Part shown: one piece after another, positions 50,479 to 63,525 of the stretch
How positions within the stretch are numbered: position 1 is the first letter of the stretch
Layout of the letters: every line of letters begins with the position of its first letter
DNA from: Rhodeus uyekii
Lineage: Eukaryota; Chordata; Actinopteri; Cypriniformes; Acheilognathidae
Reading direction: 5' to 3'
DNA: 64,000 nt
Assembly: GCA_037043235.1 (NCBI GenBank)
Contig: JAWRVZ010000244.1
Span: 434,001-498,000 of the forward strand
Notes under the pieces: model-generated
The model's input: the letters and a program-made list of their open reading frames with translations, nothing else
Database searches by the model: none
Told to the model about the DNA's origin: nothing
Made by a program: the position numbers and the translations under genes

Positions 50479-52751
50479 CATCATCATCATCATATACTGT
50501 TTGGTGTGTTATTTTTTTATCTCGTTCGGTGGTAAACACGGCCACTGCGTCCGACAACTGACAGACATGATTCGGATACGTTTGAACATAAAATGTTGGG
50601 AGGAAATATGAGTTTCTTTTCATTAGTGTGAGGTTGAGGTGTTTCATTCAGCCGAGCTTGCAAAGACAGCCTCTCAGGCGCTCTCACGAGCGGTGTCCTG
50701 CCAAGCTACACACGTGTGTCTTTCTGCAGTCATCTGTGCCGTTCCCAACAGCGGGCTGTCAGCATCGGAGGATGAAACTTCGGAAAAACTGTGCCGTGCT
50801 GGACACTCGAGATTCGAGGAAGAGAAAGAAAAAGAAAAGTCGTGAAAACAGAAGGGGAGATGTGTCTGTGAGCCTGGCATTGTGACACTTAATGCCTTTA
50901 TGTTTGTGGTGGCGTTTATGCAGGGTCCTTCAGCGGGCTGTCACCCACCTCCAAAATAACCAATCAGACGAGGCAGTTTCAGCCATTGGCTGTCTGCTCG
51001 GTCCTAAGTTGGTTTTATTCCACAGTAAATAACAGGTGCAATTAATTTTAGACTGTAAAGAATAATACAATAAAATATGTATAATATATACATGCACACA
51101 TTTCATTACACAGAAAGTGAGTTTTTATATTTTCATTCTCGTTCTTTGAGTCTAGGAAAGATATCAGTTTTATTTTTCATACTTATCCCCCCCCCCCCCC
51201 CCCTTCTCCACAGTACACTGTTTACTTTGATCTATGACTCTTCTTTCAGTAGTTACTCCGAAGTACAGCCAATGATGTCATTAATTTTATTACAGATGCT
51301 CCATCTGGAAAAGAAGAGAATAAAAGAGAGAGATGGAGAGAAAAAGAGAGTGAGAGAGAAAGAAGGGAAGGAAATGTGCGGCACCAACTTGTATGCATAA
51401 TTAATAAGACCAGCACTTCATTTGAAACTTCAGGGTTTGCTGGCCAGTGCAGGATGGGACATGGAGTGCTCAGCTTTGTGTGGTGAAGTGTGGAGGTGGC
51501 TCCTTTCACCTGCAGCTGCCCTGGAAAAACAAATAACCTTGTGTGTGTGTGTGCGTGTGTGTATGCCCGTGCTCAACCCTGACAATGGCGGGAGCTCCTG
51601 TGACATGAAACCATGTGACACAGGCGTGTCATTAAACTGCTTGCTGGCCCGTGGCCCACACTTCCTAAATGATGCTGTCCCGCCAGAAATAGCTCAGCCA
51701 TGAGATTGACTTTTTTTTCTTTCTTTTTTTGCCTGTGTTTGTCTGCCTGTGTGTGCATATGTGCGCCAGGGACTGCGATTGTGAGCCTGCAGTATTGTTC
51801 AGGTTAAAATTGGTCACTGTCTTATTTTTGGATCAGAGTAGCTCACGGGTTATAAATAGACAAGGAAAGGAAGGGAGATACCTGCCGAGACTCTGGCAAG
51901 CTTTGCTGTCCCCCCCACCACCACCACCACCCAATGTTCACGTTGTATCCTCTCTGTATCATGCTCTCCTTAAACAGATGTGTGGTTATAACAGGAACTT
52001 ATTAAATGGAGAATAGTCAAATTAATATAAGTTGCAATAGAGATTTTTAAACTGGTTTATTGTCTTCATGGTTGAAAAAGAGAAGGTAGTGTGCAAATAG
52101 AATAGAGAAAAAATAGTGTGTAGGCATGGAGTGTAATCAAATAGGGCGATGTCCACATCATGGAATATTTTTAGAGGTGAAGTGCTAATTTTATTTCTTC
52201 ATTACAAACTCGAGTTGTTTCTGAGCATTCAAATATTTTCCCACCTCCAATAGAAGTACCACAACTATGTAACGGCCCTAATGAATATAGTTCCAGTAAA
52301 TGAATAATTGGAGTTTTTAGGAACTTAAAAAGCGTTTCATATGAATGTGATTCTGTATTAACTGTTTTTAGAAATTATTAATTCTTAAAAATATATACTT
52401 TTTAAGACTAAGTCAATCTGAGCGTATTAGATTACACAAACAAAAGTATTTTAAGGGTTAGATCAAGTATACATAGTTCCTTAAGATAACATTTATTGAA
52501 GTAAATTATGCGTAAGATAAAATGCATGTTATCAGTGTAATGTTTGACTTTCAGTCTGTGAATAAAATACAGCGAATGAAAATTTCAGGGTACTTTGCTA
52601 AGAAAATATATCTAAGTTTAGTTTACATAATATTTCCTTTGTTTTGAAATACCGACAGTAAGAAATTCTTACTTTTAATGGGCAAAGATGCATAAAAATC
52701 ATGAAGAGTGACAGTTAAAACATTTATAATTTTGCTAAAGATTTCGCCCTT
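50479..52751. other. Unannotated DNA
   Basis: No gene recognised. It includes a purine-rich tract at 51305-51375 and a (CCA)n run near 51915-51931. Confidence 0.5.
51187..51203. repeat. Poly-C tract (17 nt)
   Basis: An uninterrupted run of C on the plus strand, G on the minus strand. Confidence 0.95.
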
Positions 52752-52925
52752 GCCATCACGGGAATATATTAGAAGAGAAAATATTTTTTTTATCATTATT
52801 ATTATTATTACAACTATTAAATATAATTGCCACGATTACATTACTTTTTACTGTATTTGCAGAGTGTAAGAGGATCCTCTTAAAGACATTTAAGAATCTT
52901 AAAGAGCCCAATCTTTTGAACACTA
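52752..52925. mobile_element. Degraded copy of the 14.3-kb dispersed repeat family
   Basis: It contains GCCATCACGGGAATA, TTACTTTTTACTGTATTTGC and AATCTTTTGAACACTAG in the order expected for the family core and its terminal CTTTTGAACACTAG segment. Heavily diverged; an (ATT)n run lies within it. Confidence 0.4.
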
Positions 52926-53295
52926 GTTTATATTTGATTAAAACAAACTTTAGTGTGAACAGCTCTGCACTAAGCACATTACAACGTCCCCAGCCCTGTT
53001 CATAACTGTTAAGATTGTGAATTAATGATGTGGCATGATTGAATTTGACTTGGCAAACATTCCTGCTAGCTCGCCCCAGTTTCCCGCTGGTGTCTCTCTA
53101 GAGGGGTTGTGTATTGGACCTCTGGACTCTACGTTAGCACCTGTAGACCGCAGAGAGGCCTGAACATAGGCCTGACACCTTGGATAGATTAGAACAACTT
53201 TAGAGTCTGAAGAGTTTCACAAGAGAGTCAAAAAGAGGCGTATTCCTTGCATCTGCATTCTAAATGTCAAAACTGATCTCTAAAATATATTTTTG

Positions 53296-53474
53296 GGTTA
53301 AACTTTATTTTAAGATGTCATTGATAACAGTGCAATTATATATTTAAGCACTTAAAAATATGAATTAACAGCCTGTACTTACTATAGGGTAGGATTGGGA
53401 ATTGGTTGAGGGTTTTCAGTATGGTAAGTACATGTAGCATATGTAACAAGGATACTGTAAAATAAAGTGTTACC
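53296..53474. mobile_element. Short MITE with GGTAACACTTTATTTTA-type ends
   Basis: The left end is GGTTAAACTTTATTTTA and the right end on the minus strand is GGTAACACTTTATTTTA; 15 of the first 17 positions match. The 179-bp element contains the GGGTAGGATTGGG-type internal motif usual in this fish repeat family. It is non-coding, and its end motif is shared with 16893-17389. Confidence 0.65.
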
Positions 53475-54746
53475 TTTTTTATCTGCAGTTTTCTCTTTCA
53501 ATAACATTGGATTGGTCCCACCAGAGTGACACACAATGGGCATAATTTCATTATATTGACACGGTTGCTTTTATCCTCAGGTTATTGTTTCCCAGGTCAG
53601 ATTAAAAGCTCTGTGCTTTGCAGGCCTGTTAACGTAGGAGGTGTAATCTTATTAGATTCATCATCATCTTTCGCGAGAAAGAGGAACTGTTCTTGTCAAG
53701 CTTCAGTGCGCAGGTGAAGAAACCTCATGTTAATAAAGCGGCAGTTAGCCTCTTTCCCTCTCTCCCCAAACGGGCATGTGCCGTTATATTAATGTGTTTA
53801 TGACAGTTTAATTGGATAAGCAGCCCGCTCGTAAAAAGTCTACAAATGTTTTCGCCAAGGAAAGAGCTTTTTTTCCACGTTCTTCAAAATGCTGCTAGGC
53901 AGCCCGTCGATGACCCACTTCTGAGATGGTCGAGAAAACAAGGAAGAGCTGAGCACAAATTGTGGAGAATGACGGAGAGAGGGCCAAAAAAAAAGGGAAA
54001 AGAAGGCTAATTTTGTTAGGAAGTCGATTTGAAATAATTTTTTTGCACTTCCCCTACCTCTGTTCCTTATCCTGAACGCAGACCACTTTTTCTTTTCTAC
54101 AAGCTTCCCTCCAGCAGAATCGGAAAAGAGAGGGACTGGGAATGCTGGTGTGGATTAGCTTCCGATGCTTGGCTAGCCCCTCGGTTAATTACATGTGTAA
54201 TGAGTTGTTTATTTGGGATAATGCGCAGCAGGAACGTCTGCCTAACGCCGGAGCTGGGAGAAGACCCAGGGAGAGTCAAGGATAGGATAGGAGGATGGAG
54301 GAAAGAGGAGACAGGAGAAAGACAGTCCCCACTGTCGGCGCCAGTACGAGGAAAGGGAGGCTCAGTGGAGGAGGGGTGGGCATTCACATCCCATCTCAGG
54401 GTCAAACAGCCATAGGATTTTTCTCAGGGGTGGGGGGAAAAGAAACCTGCAAAAAAACATACAATGTTGAAAAAGAAAAACAACGTACGGTGGAGGAGGG
54501 GGTGCTGATGTGTGCCCAGCAGTCCAGAAGGGAGTGGAAAAGTCCATGGGTGCAAGCGCAAAGAGGGAGGGAGAGACAAGTTGTGCTATCATAAGCTGAG
54601 GGGGACAGCTGGGGTTATGTGAACGCTGCAGCTGGATCGGGAGCCGAGGGAGATCGCCTGGCCGATCCCTGTGCTGCCGAGTGGCTGGAGCCTTGAGAAA
54701 AAGCTTCCCTCCCTTCGCAACCTTCTGCAGACTGCACTTTCCCAAA

Positions 54747-54766
54747 CCCCCCCCCCCCCCCCCCCC
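54747..54766. repeat. Poly-C tract (20 nt)
   Basis: An uninterrupted C run; the complementary G run is a potential G-quadruplex. Confidence 0.95.
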
Positions 54767-56212
54767 TAAAAGCAAGATGGTGTAGATAAGCCTCTGGAAA
54801 ACACACACACGCACACACAGACCTGATTTATACAACACCGGCTGTAAGCACTTGCTTTCACTTGTTTTCTTTTCCGCTCTTATCGAGTCGAATCGAGAAG
54901 CGGTCATTATTTAGCTAGAGTGAGTGATTACCATCAGAATAACAGCAATTAGAAGAGTGATTATTTTTTATATAAATGCCTGAAAAAACAACACGCGATA
55001 TGCATCTCACTATTTTTTATTCTTCCTCTGAGCAGGGATTTTTTCTTCTCTTTTTTTTATTTGACTAGCCTTTTTTTCCCTCCCTCATCGAAATGACTGA
55101 AAAGTGTGAAGCAGAAAAGTGAAGCTGTTTAATCCTGCGTACAGCATCGGAAAAATTTCGCTGGCACTCTTTTCTGATCATATGAAAAAAAACCGTCACA
55201 GCTGCAAGACACAAGAAACACACGGTAAAGGAAGCTATGCAAATGCATGCAACACTGACACGCTACAGAACAACAAGGTAAAGCCTGAAAAAGAAAAAAA
55301 ATTGTGAAATACAAGCGCGCACATCACACGCTACACGTGGATATTCCTGTATGGAGGATTTGATAGGAGAATAAAAAAAAAAGGTACAAGTTGTGGAACA
55401 TTTTTTTATACACACAGGGGAGAGACTGAGATTAATTGCAGTGATGCATAGCAGGACATCTAGAATGTCACCATGTGGCAGTAACATGGAAAAAAAGAAA
55501 TAATTACCCTTAAAAGGAAACTTAGGACTATATATATATATATAAATTGCAACTTAAATACGTATCTTAGTGTCAAATAAAAATAGCTGACACAACAAAG
55601 TGGGAGGAGCTTGGCATGAAGGGTCACCTCTGTGTAATCCAGGAGCTTGTTGCTCAGTTAGTCTGTTTAGTGTGTGTGTAGCACCAGTAAAAGTCATGAA
55701 AATCGAATATTTACTCTTTTCTTCTGTTCTTTCTTCCTCCTCAAGGGTTAACCAGCAGCACTTTATCTGATCACACTAGCTCCTTGCTCTAAACCTCCCA
55801 TCCATGTTTGAGGTTTTTCTTTGAAAGTCCGTAGCGTTTTGATTCACCGCAGCTGCGCTGGCTCTTTAATCAAATGCTATCTTTTCACTGCTTTGCCCTG
55901 TCTACCCTTCCCTCTCACCCTTCCCTCCTCTCCCCTCCCTCATCCCTTAACGCATCTTAATTGGTTGCTTTCTGTGACAAATTACGAGCGCATGCTTTGA
56001 TGAGGTCAAGCCGAGCCGGTACTGGAGTAACTTGTGCCAGCCCCTGGTGGTTCCCCTCACCACTACAAACGGGGGGTGGGGGGTATGCGTCGGCATGCTG
56101 AAACCGTAATGAGAGACTGGGCCCGGGGCTCCCTGGTCCCCAGCTACAAGCTGTGAAGACACAGAGAGGGGTTTGCAGGTATCTTACCCGAAGAGTTCAG
56201 AATTTTGAGTTG

Positions 56213-56217
<5 letters not shown>

Positions 56218-56253
<36 letters not shown>

Positions 56254-56265
56254 CATATATATATA
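56218..56265. repeat. (TA)n microsatellite
   Basis: TA units with a few substitutions after 56245. Confidence 0.9.
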
Positions 56266-58530
56266 TAGATTAAAATATACAAATATTTTACAAATTATAT
56301 ATTCATATTATTTGATATTGATTTATATATAATCAAATATATCATTGAAATAAGTTATTATACATTTTTATCAGTATAACTATTTTAATGTATTTATTTA
56401 TTTACATTAAACTTTTATAAGCATGCTTACATTGTGCTATACATGTAAATATAATTTCCACAAAAAAGTTGTCTTGAAATATATTTCCTTTAAAGCATCA
56501 TTGCTATAGCCATATGCAATAAGATGGTCATCGTATGGCATTGAGTCACGTTGAAGCTGTGTTTGAGCTTCCTGCTATGTGTGTTGTGTGTTTTTTTATT
56601 ATGACATGTCAAGTTAAAAATAACTCTACTTTAAAAAATGTGTCTTAAAACCCCAGTGTGAGTCAACCTGTTTTTGAACACATCTTATGTAAAAGCCCCC
56701 TAAGAAATGTGTCTTGTTTGGTGCACCTGAAAGCAACCTAATTAAACAAGACTCCTTAAGCCGACTAGTCATTCAAGCAACCTTAGAAATAGTAGATTTA
56801 GTCCAATTCCTTAGTCCTCGATAAAATAAAATACGGCCAAGAAATAAAAGAGTGAGTCCAGAAGGAACCGTTAGAGAGGAGGGAAGAGAGATATGCGTCA
56901 CCCAGTCATTTTGGCACTCATGTTTAGACAAACGCTAACTGCAACAATCACAGTTTAATGATCCGCAATGTCAACAGTGCAGCAATGCTTCCAACAATCA
57001 AGCAAATCGGCTTGCGCTTAAACCAAACTGTGACAAAAACGGAAAACTGAGGAGGGATGGTGCAGAATAATGGCATAACATATTGCAGCAGGAGATTTGA
57101 GATAGTATCTGAGCTCACATAATCTTCATCTCCTCTTCCGCGCTCTCTTCTTCCTGATCTGGGTTACTCGGTTTCCTCACAGAGCTTTGGGACCGGTGAT
57201 AGAGAAATGTGGGGGGTGAAAAAAAAGAGTCAGGTCAACATTTTGAAGGACATCCTTGTTGAATGGATCTCGACTTCAAATTATGTTCCCCTTGAAAAGG
57301 TATAAATGTGTTTTGTGATCAGTTTAGATGTCTTCAGGTCATCTCAAGGGGGGTCAGAATTGCCACATGTGATGTTACGGTAGGAACTGATTCAAATCTC
57401 TGCTCAGTGTAGGTACGGCAAACAGTTTCGTTGTACTGCTTTGTCAGTTTGAGACCTAGCCCTGCGGTTCTCAGAGTTATATCATTTGCTTACAAGAGCT
57501 GGTCACAGATCAGTCAGAAGTATGCATTTGCATTGCTGAGTTCTCAACCATAAAAGCCAATTCACACTCCATGGACAGACACCAACCAAGGTTGACAATC
57601 ACACGATTACAGTATGTCACTGTTAAGATATTCCAATACAGTGAAAACGGTGTGCCGACCAACGGTGACAAAACCTGAGGATGTGTCTGTTGCTGTTGGT
57701 TTGTCTATACAGTGTGAATTGGCGTTAATGGAGAAACTGAGGCAAATTACAGCATTTCTGCTATACATATGAAAATGACACTTGAGATGACACATTTGAT
57801 AATAATGCCATATCAGTCTGACCTTAAACCTTTTGTTTTTGCTTGTTTTTGAGTACCGTGAAATTGAAAGTAGCATCTGGTCGCCTACAGTTTCACCATC
57901 ATTACTGAAACATCACTCATACAAAGAACTTTCACGCAATCTCTGCCGATTGATGAGAGAGTAGAGGTTGCTCAACTTCCCTTTTCCACCTTACCCCCTT
58001 ACTCCCACTTCAACCAGCATCTTGCAAGGCCACAGCAAGAAGGAACCCAAAAAATTCCCATAAACAAAATTTTTACAAAAATCCAAAGAAAAGAAAGAGA
58101 GAGAGCGAAAGAGAGAGAGCGATGATAAAGTGGCAAAGGAAGTATCTTGGCCTTCACTCTTGCCTGGTGAGCCATGTTAGCCTCTGGGCTTAATTGAAGC
58201 CAGGAGGGAGCGTTTAATAATTGCTGTCAGAAGATCAAATTTAATTCTCTTTTCACAGGACCGCTGTAGGGTAGAGTGAAACAAATTGTCATCGGAGATT
58301 TCCAAATGAACAAAGCTTTTAATTAGTCTGATTAGAATTGCGTGGTACAGTGGGAGAAGAGAGGAGGAAAAAAATACTCAATGAAATAATCAGAGGATCA
58401 TCCGAGCATGCTGTCTGGTGTTGCGGGGAGGTCACATGACTTTGTCTTCTCTCCTAACTATCGCCCCAAACAACATGGCTAACATTACAGGACATTGAGG
58501 TTATCTGCTCATAATGATTTTGTATGAAGG

Positions 58531-58671
58531 TGTCAGGCCCTGTCTGTTTGTGGTTAAAGTTCTGTCTTGTTCTCTTTTATTTTCCTTTTATTATTTATAT
58601 CGTTTTCTGTGGTGTTATCAAGTGTGGAGAATAAACACCTACATTTTGTAAACTATGCAACTGTCTTCACA
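58531..58671 (+). mobile_element. Possible truncated solo LTR
   Basis: It opens TGTCAGGCCCTGTCTG and has GAATAAACACC about 40 bp before a CTTCACA end, an arrangement like an LTR. No target duplication is visible and it is short, so this could be chance. Confidence 0.25.
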
Positions 58672-59809
58672 GCTGTTGAATAATCTTGTGATTCAGCTTT
58701 TAGCATCACTATGCCTGTTCACACATAATTCAGTTTTGAACAAGAGTGACAATGCTTTCTATAAATGATCTGACTCTTACGTGAGAGACAACAACTAATT
58801 AATACAATGTGAGACGCACTGTGCGTTTGTAGTATGGTAACAGACATATTCAAAAGGGGCTTGACTTTAGTTATTAATTTCTACAGACATTGATCAGTCA
58901 CTTATGTAAGATATGAACTGAAGTCACACCTGTTAGTAAATACAGACTGTATATGAACGTAGTCTTAGAGTATTACTGACACAGATTCCATTTTTTTTTT
59001 CTTTGACATGCTAGCGTAGTTTAACATTATTTCAGTTCTCCTTTCTTTCTTTAACTCTGTTCCACAGTACTAAGAACTCACCCAGAAGTCTGAGATATTC
59101 TTTGAGGTAATGTCTCCAGCACACTGACCGATGAAACCACCCAAAGCAACCCACGCAATCTCCGTTTTGTTCACAAAGCAGGGCCATCGCCCTTTTCACA
59201 AGAAGACCGAGCCACTGACAGGGCTGTTATTTTTGCCTTATTTCTTTACTAACAGCTGGCCGACCAGAACGGGACAGTGAACAGACATCATTCACTCAGT
59301 GTCTGTCAGCTGAGCAGCTGGTTTTAGCATACCTCTTTCAGCTGGGTCAGTAACCAATCACTAATTGAAAGACAACTCTCATCTTCACGTTTCTGTCTTT
59401 AGTAGTCCACACTCCACTGTTTACTGACTTCATGACAGATGCAACTGCTGTTAACACCCTTTCATCCTATTTTCCACTCTTGCGCTTGGTTATGTGCCGC
59501 CATATGAAAGACTACAACACTATTTTCCAAATCAATCCATCAAATTAGTAGAGACAAAAACATTTTTGAAAGAAAATTGTGAGCCATGTGGCTGTTGTAA
59601 ATTTAAGTTCTGTACATACCAAAAAATAAATATTAAATTTTTTCTACAATTTCTGTTAGTACATCATGTAGGTCAAAGGATGTACGGGTTAAAGGTCAAT
59701 CTCAGCATGTTAGATGCATGAGATATATTCATTTATTCGGAATGTATTTCAACTGTGTGAGTAGGTTCTTACATTTGAATTTGAACTTTGTGATCGTTAA
59801 AAAAGTTTG
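58672..59809. other. Unannotated DNA
   Basis: Nothing recognised. Confidence 0.5.
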
Positions 59810-60156
59810 TTCTATATAGTGCGAATCTGGGTATTATGAATGAAATTTGGACGTACTACATCCGCCATGTTGTTTCTGTCATGTGACCCACCTGGGCCAG
59901 TTGTCGCTTCACTGCAATTAATAAATCATCTCCTGTGACCTCATGAGATAGTAAAATGTCCAGCGAATGTACACTTCAGAATCTCAACGGAAGTAGTAAG
60001 TCATCTGGAGACTTTTACTGTTTTTCAAATACTTTGCATTCAGACATATTGTTGGTGAACTGTTTTTCGCATACTCTCTCCACATTGTTAAGATGGGGTA
60101 AAAAGAGTGACTAAATTAACTAAACAGAAACTTTTTGATCATTACTGAAAATTAAA

Positions 60157-60282
60157 ATGAGTGCAGGGTTAAGCTGTGCTGTTGTTGGCTGCCACAACAA
60201 CAGCAATAAGCTGAAGAAATTCCTGGAAAGCATAATTCACTATGAGTTGTGCGAGAAAAATGCTCAGGAAAAGGAAAAATAG
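60157..60282 (+). pseudogene. THAP-domain fragment, P-element-like
   Basis: A 41-codon frame begins MSAGLSCAVVGCHNNSNKLK, then KFLESI. The CxxxxC spacing with the following CHNN...LKK pattern resembles the first half of a C2CH THAP zinc finger as found in fish THAP proteins and P-element-like transposases. The later Cys and His ligands are missing because the frame stops at 60280-60282. THAP domains bind DNA. The upstream sequence from about 59.81 kb (ACGTACTACATCCGCCATGT, CATGTGACCCACCTGGGCC) looks like repeat DNA. A transposon fragment is more likely than a host exon, although an exon with a lost splice donor cannot be excluded. Confidence 0.5.
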
Positions 60283-63200
60283 TAGGATAGTTGGGAATTA
60301 TTCGATTTACATGTTAGTGGGAATGGCTAAACTGTAGAGAGCTCAAAAAATGACTTTCAGTCATTGAAAATGGTCATTTAAATCTGAATTTAAACTGCAT
60401 GCAGTGTAAACCCACAAATCTGACAAATCGGGTGAGAATGTGTCATATTTATGTCTTGCATGATTCTATGCCAAGATTTTTTGCTGTTTTAACAAAGAGA
60501 GGTGAACTTTGGGGGAAGTCAGAGGGGCCGGCGTGTTATTTTAAGGTACATGTATAACTATTTAAGTAATTAGCTGTTGATTCCTGTAGAGACAGAAGGA
60601 AGGTATTGCAGCAGAGTCCTGAAAGAGCGCCCTGTATCACATAAATAAATCACTCCACCCCATGCCCTAATCGAGAAAAGAACCTGAAAAGAGCTATTCA
60701 CTAATCACTGCAAAAACAGAAAAGTAGTTCATCTATAATTTTACACTTTCGCTAATAAAATCTCACATTTAAAAAATGTCTCTCTTCATCTTTTTCCTTT
60801 GGGTTGAAACGAGTTTATGAAGAAGCAAATGACTTGCATGGTTTAGAGAATAAGAATGGCTGTGAAATCAGTTTTACCATCACAGAATGAGGTTGTTTTG
60901 TGTGATGAAATCTAATAATGTGGATGCAGTGATTTTTTGAGCATATCCTCTGTGAGTATGTTTGTTAAGCCTTGTCATTAAATTTTTGCCCATCACTACG
61001 TGCTTAAAAATTACAAACCACAAGCCTTTGTTTCTTTTCTTTTCATTTTGTTTGGGGTTGCATCAGTTGAGGCCATTCACAGTCAGCTGTGGCTCAAGCC
61101 CTCAACTCATTTTCTCTCTATTCTTCTCTTCTTTTTTTCTTCTTTTCTGGCCTGGAGAAGGAAGCGCAGGAGTTTTGGTTCCTATTTTGTGTATACTGGA
61201 ACAGTTTAGGAAAGGAAGCACCTTTACACCTTTGATTGTCTGTGGCTGCTGATGTCATATCCTTCCACCATTCTGTGTGTGTGTGTGTGCATGTATGTTT
61301 CCTGTCACTATCCAATCATAGTGGGGGCTCTTGAGAGTGTAGATGACCATGGAAGAACCCAGATAGTCACTGATGTTCCCTTAATTTAATAAGAATGTGT
61401 GTCTTCTTTTAATGTGCTTTGATTGTATTCAAAATACAGTCTGTATAAATTAGGGTGAATTCAATTCAGATGTGTTGCGTAACTAACTGCTTTTCTGCAC
61501 TACATATCCAAATATTAATATTGACAGTAATTTTGTTAAGCAATATATTATCGGAGTTGCATCACAGGAAATGAGAGTTCAACATCAGTTTTTGTTTTCC
61601 TGCTGATCCACAAATATGTATTTATTACATTTTTATTTTGTATTTTTACATATAATCTTCATCTACATATCTACATCTATAATCTATAAAATTACTAATT
61701 AATGTTTTCTTTTTTCTTCACAAAACAGTTTTTATTACATAAAGATTTCTTTAATATTTCTTTCTTGACAAAAAACTGTATTACACACGTATGTGGATTT
61801 AGCAGCACTCATTAAAATCTGTTCTGCCAGGGTCCCTCCTACACCGATCCTGATCTCAGGTTCAGGTCACCCATCCTGTGCCTTTTCCACTGCCAAGATT
61901 TATAGGCACTCGTCAGCTTTGTCCCTCAGGCAGACTCTGCCACACTTAAGAAGCACTGGCCATAATGATGTTATACAGACAATAGGCTGTTAACTCTCTC
62001 ACTTATGGGCTCCCTGCCCCATTTTAAGTGCAAACCAAACGGGCTCACCTAAACATGTACACATAAATATGTGTGTAAAGAATAAACCTTGGGTGTAAAT
62101 AAATAGTATTTATTTAGTTTCAATGATTACAGCATGAAAAGTTCTTAAGATTAAGATGTGGTAAAACCTCTCACATCCAAGGTTCAAAAGCGTGCCTTTG
62201 TATTGAAATTGTTCATAAGACATATTGTTGACCTCTTCAAGGAAACGACTGTTTATTTTAAAAGAGTGAGGGCTTATTTAATGTATCATGCACCTCCTAA
62301 AAGGTTTACTTTCTACCCATAATATGTTATTTCAAATCTTCCCAACCACATTTCCCCACAAGGATAGAGGATACTGGCCTTTTTTTTTCAAAAACACACT
62401 AGTACCAAATGTCTTGCAGATGTGCTATGAAGAAGAAAAAAAAGAAAAGAAAAGAAAAGAAAAGAGGGAAAGTGGAAGCGAGAGAGTATACAAAGGGTGG
62501 CAAGATAGTGCTGAGGGCGATTTCTCAAAAGATCAGCTCCTGTCTGATTGTAATAATAACCTACAGATGACTTTAATGTGGTGGGAGTCAAGCAACACTG
62601 CTCTGTAACCCCCCAGTACCTCGTAGATGGTGCCCGGTCTCAATAAAAGTGAAACCTGGCAGAGTTTTATATCTCATCAAAACAAATGTTTCATTATCAC
62701 ATAGAATCCCTATATTTTTTTACAAATATAATTCATGGTATTTGCATCTTAATCATTTTTCATTCTCAGCACGAGACCCCTTAGAGAAATAAAAAAATTG
62801 CTTTGTTTCTTTTTCCCCTTACAAAATGATATCGCTGAGCATGGAGAAGTAGTCATATTCACTTTATTACAACTTTGACAATACAATCGCGTGCAAACTA
62901 TATATATATATATATTATATAAATTATATATATAATTTATTTATTTTTCAGTGGAACACTAGGGACAGAGCTGACCCAGAATTGTGCCTGTTTATGAACG
63001 TACTCGTTGCCCTCACAGTTCCATTTCTTAAAAGGAGAGAGAGAGATGGAGAGAAAGAAAGAAAAACACACAGCACCTCATTACATCCCAGTGCTGGTAC
63101 CCCCACCTCTCTTGCCTTTTCCCCCACGATTTCTCTTCGTTTCCCACCACACTTGTGCTCTGTGGCAGAGAAAGAGAGGCATGGTTAACAGATGGGAGGG

Positions 63201-63473
63201 TGGATGGCAGCCTCTCCTCCCTTTCCTCAAGAGAGACCTGCTCACATCTCTCTGGTTTTCCTTGGTTTTCTCCTTTCACCCATATTTGCTCTTTGCTTTG
63301 AGCCCACTATATCAATTGAGAAAGGTTGTGGGTTAACTTGTCTTATCTTTCCCCGCTCTGTCTTGTAGCATCCCTCTATAACCCTTCAGCCCTTGGTGAT
63401 GACCCCTCTTCCAGGCTTTCTTCTGCCTGTTACACTATGCTAAACCTGTCCTGGGGTTCTCTTCTTTCTGGCT
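60283..63473. other. Unannotated DNA
   Basis: No gene recognised. A short (TG)n run lies at 61276-61290 and an AAAAGA-type purine run near 62430-62465. Confidence 0.5.
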
Positions 63474-63475
63474 GT

Positions 63476-63524
<49 letters not shown>
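63474..63524. repeat. (TC)n(TA)n compound microsatellite
   Basis: A TC run changes to TA at about 63500. Confidence 0.95.

Positions 63525-63525
<1 letters not shown>

Larger units (their letters stand above)
53475..58530. other. Unannotated DNA
   Basis: The GC- and purine-rich part at 54.1-54.7 kb gives long overlapping frames on both strands. None shows a domain and one runs through a poly-C tract, so no gene is called. Confidence 0.45.

Noticed and set aside
54362..54907. 181-codon minus-strand frame
   Set aside because: Runs through a poly-C/G tract giving polyglycine and has no recognisable domain; the opposite strand is equally open.
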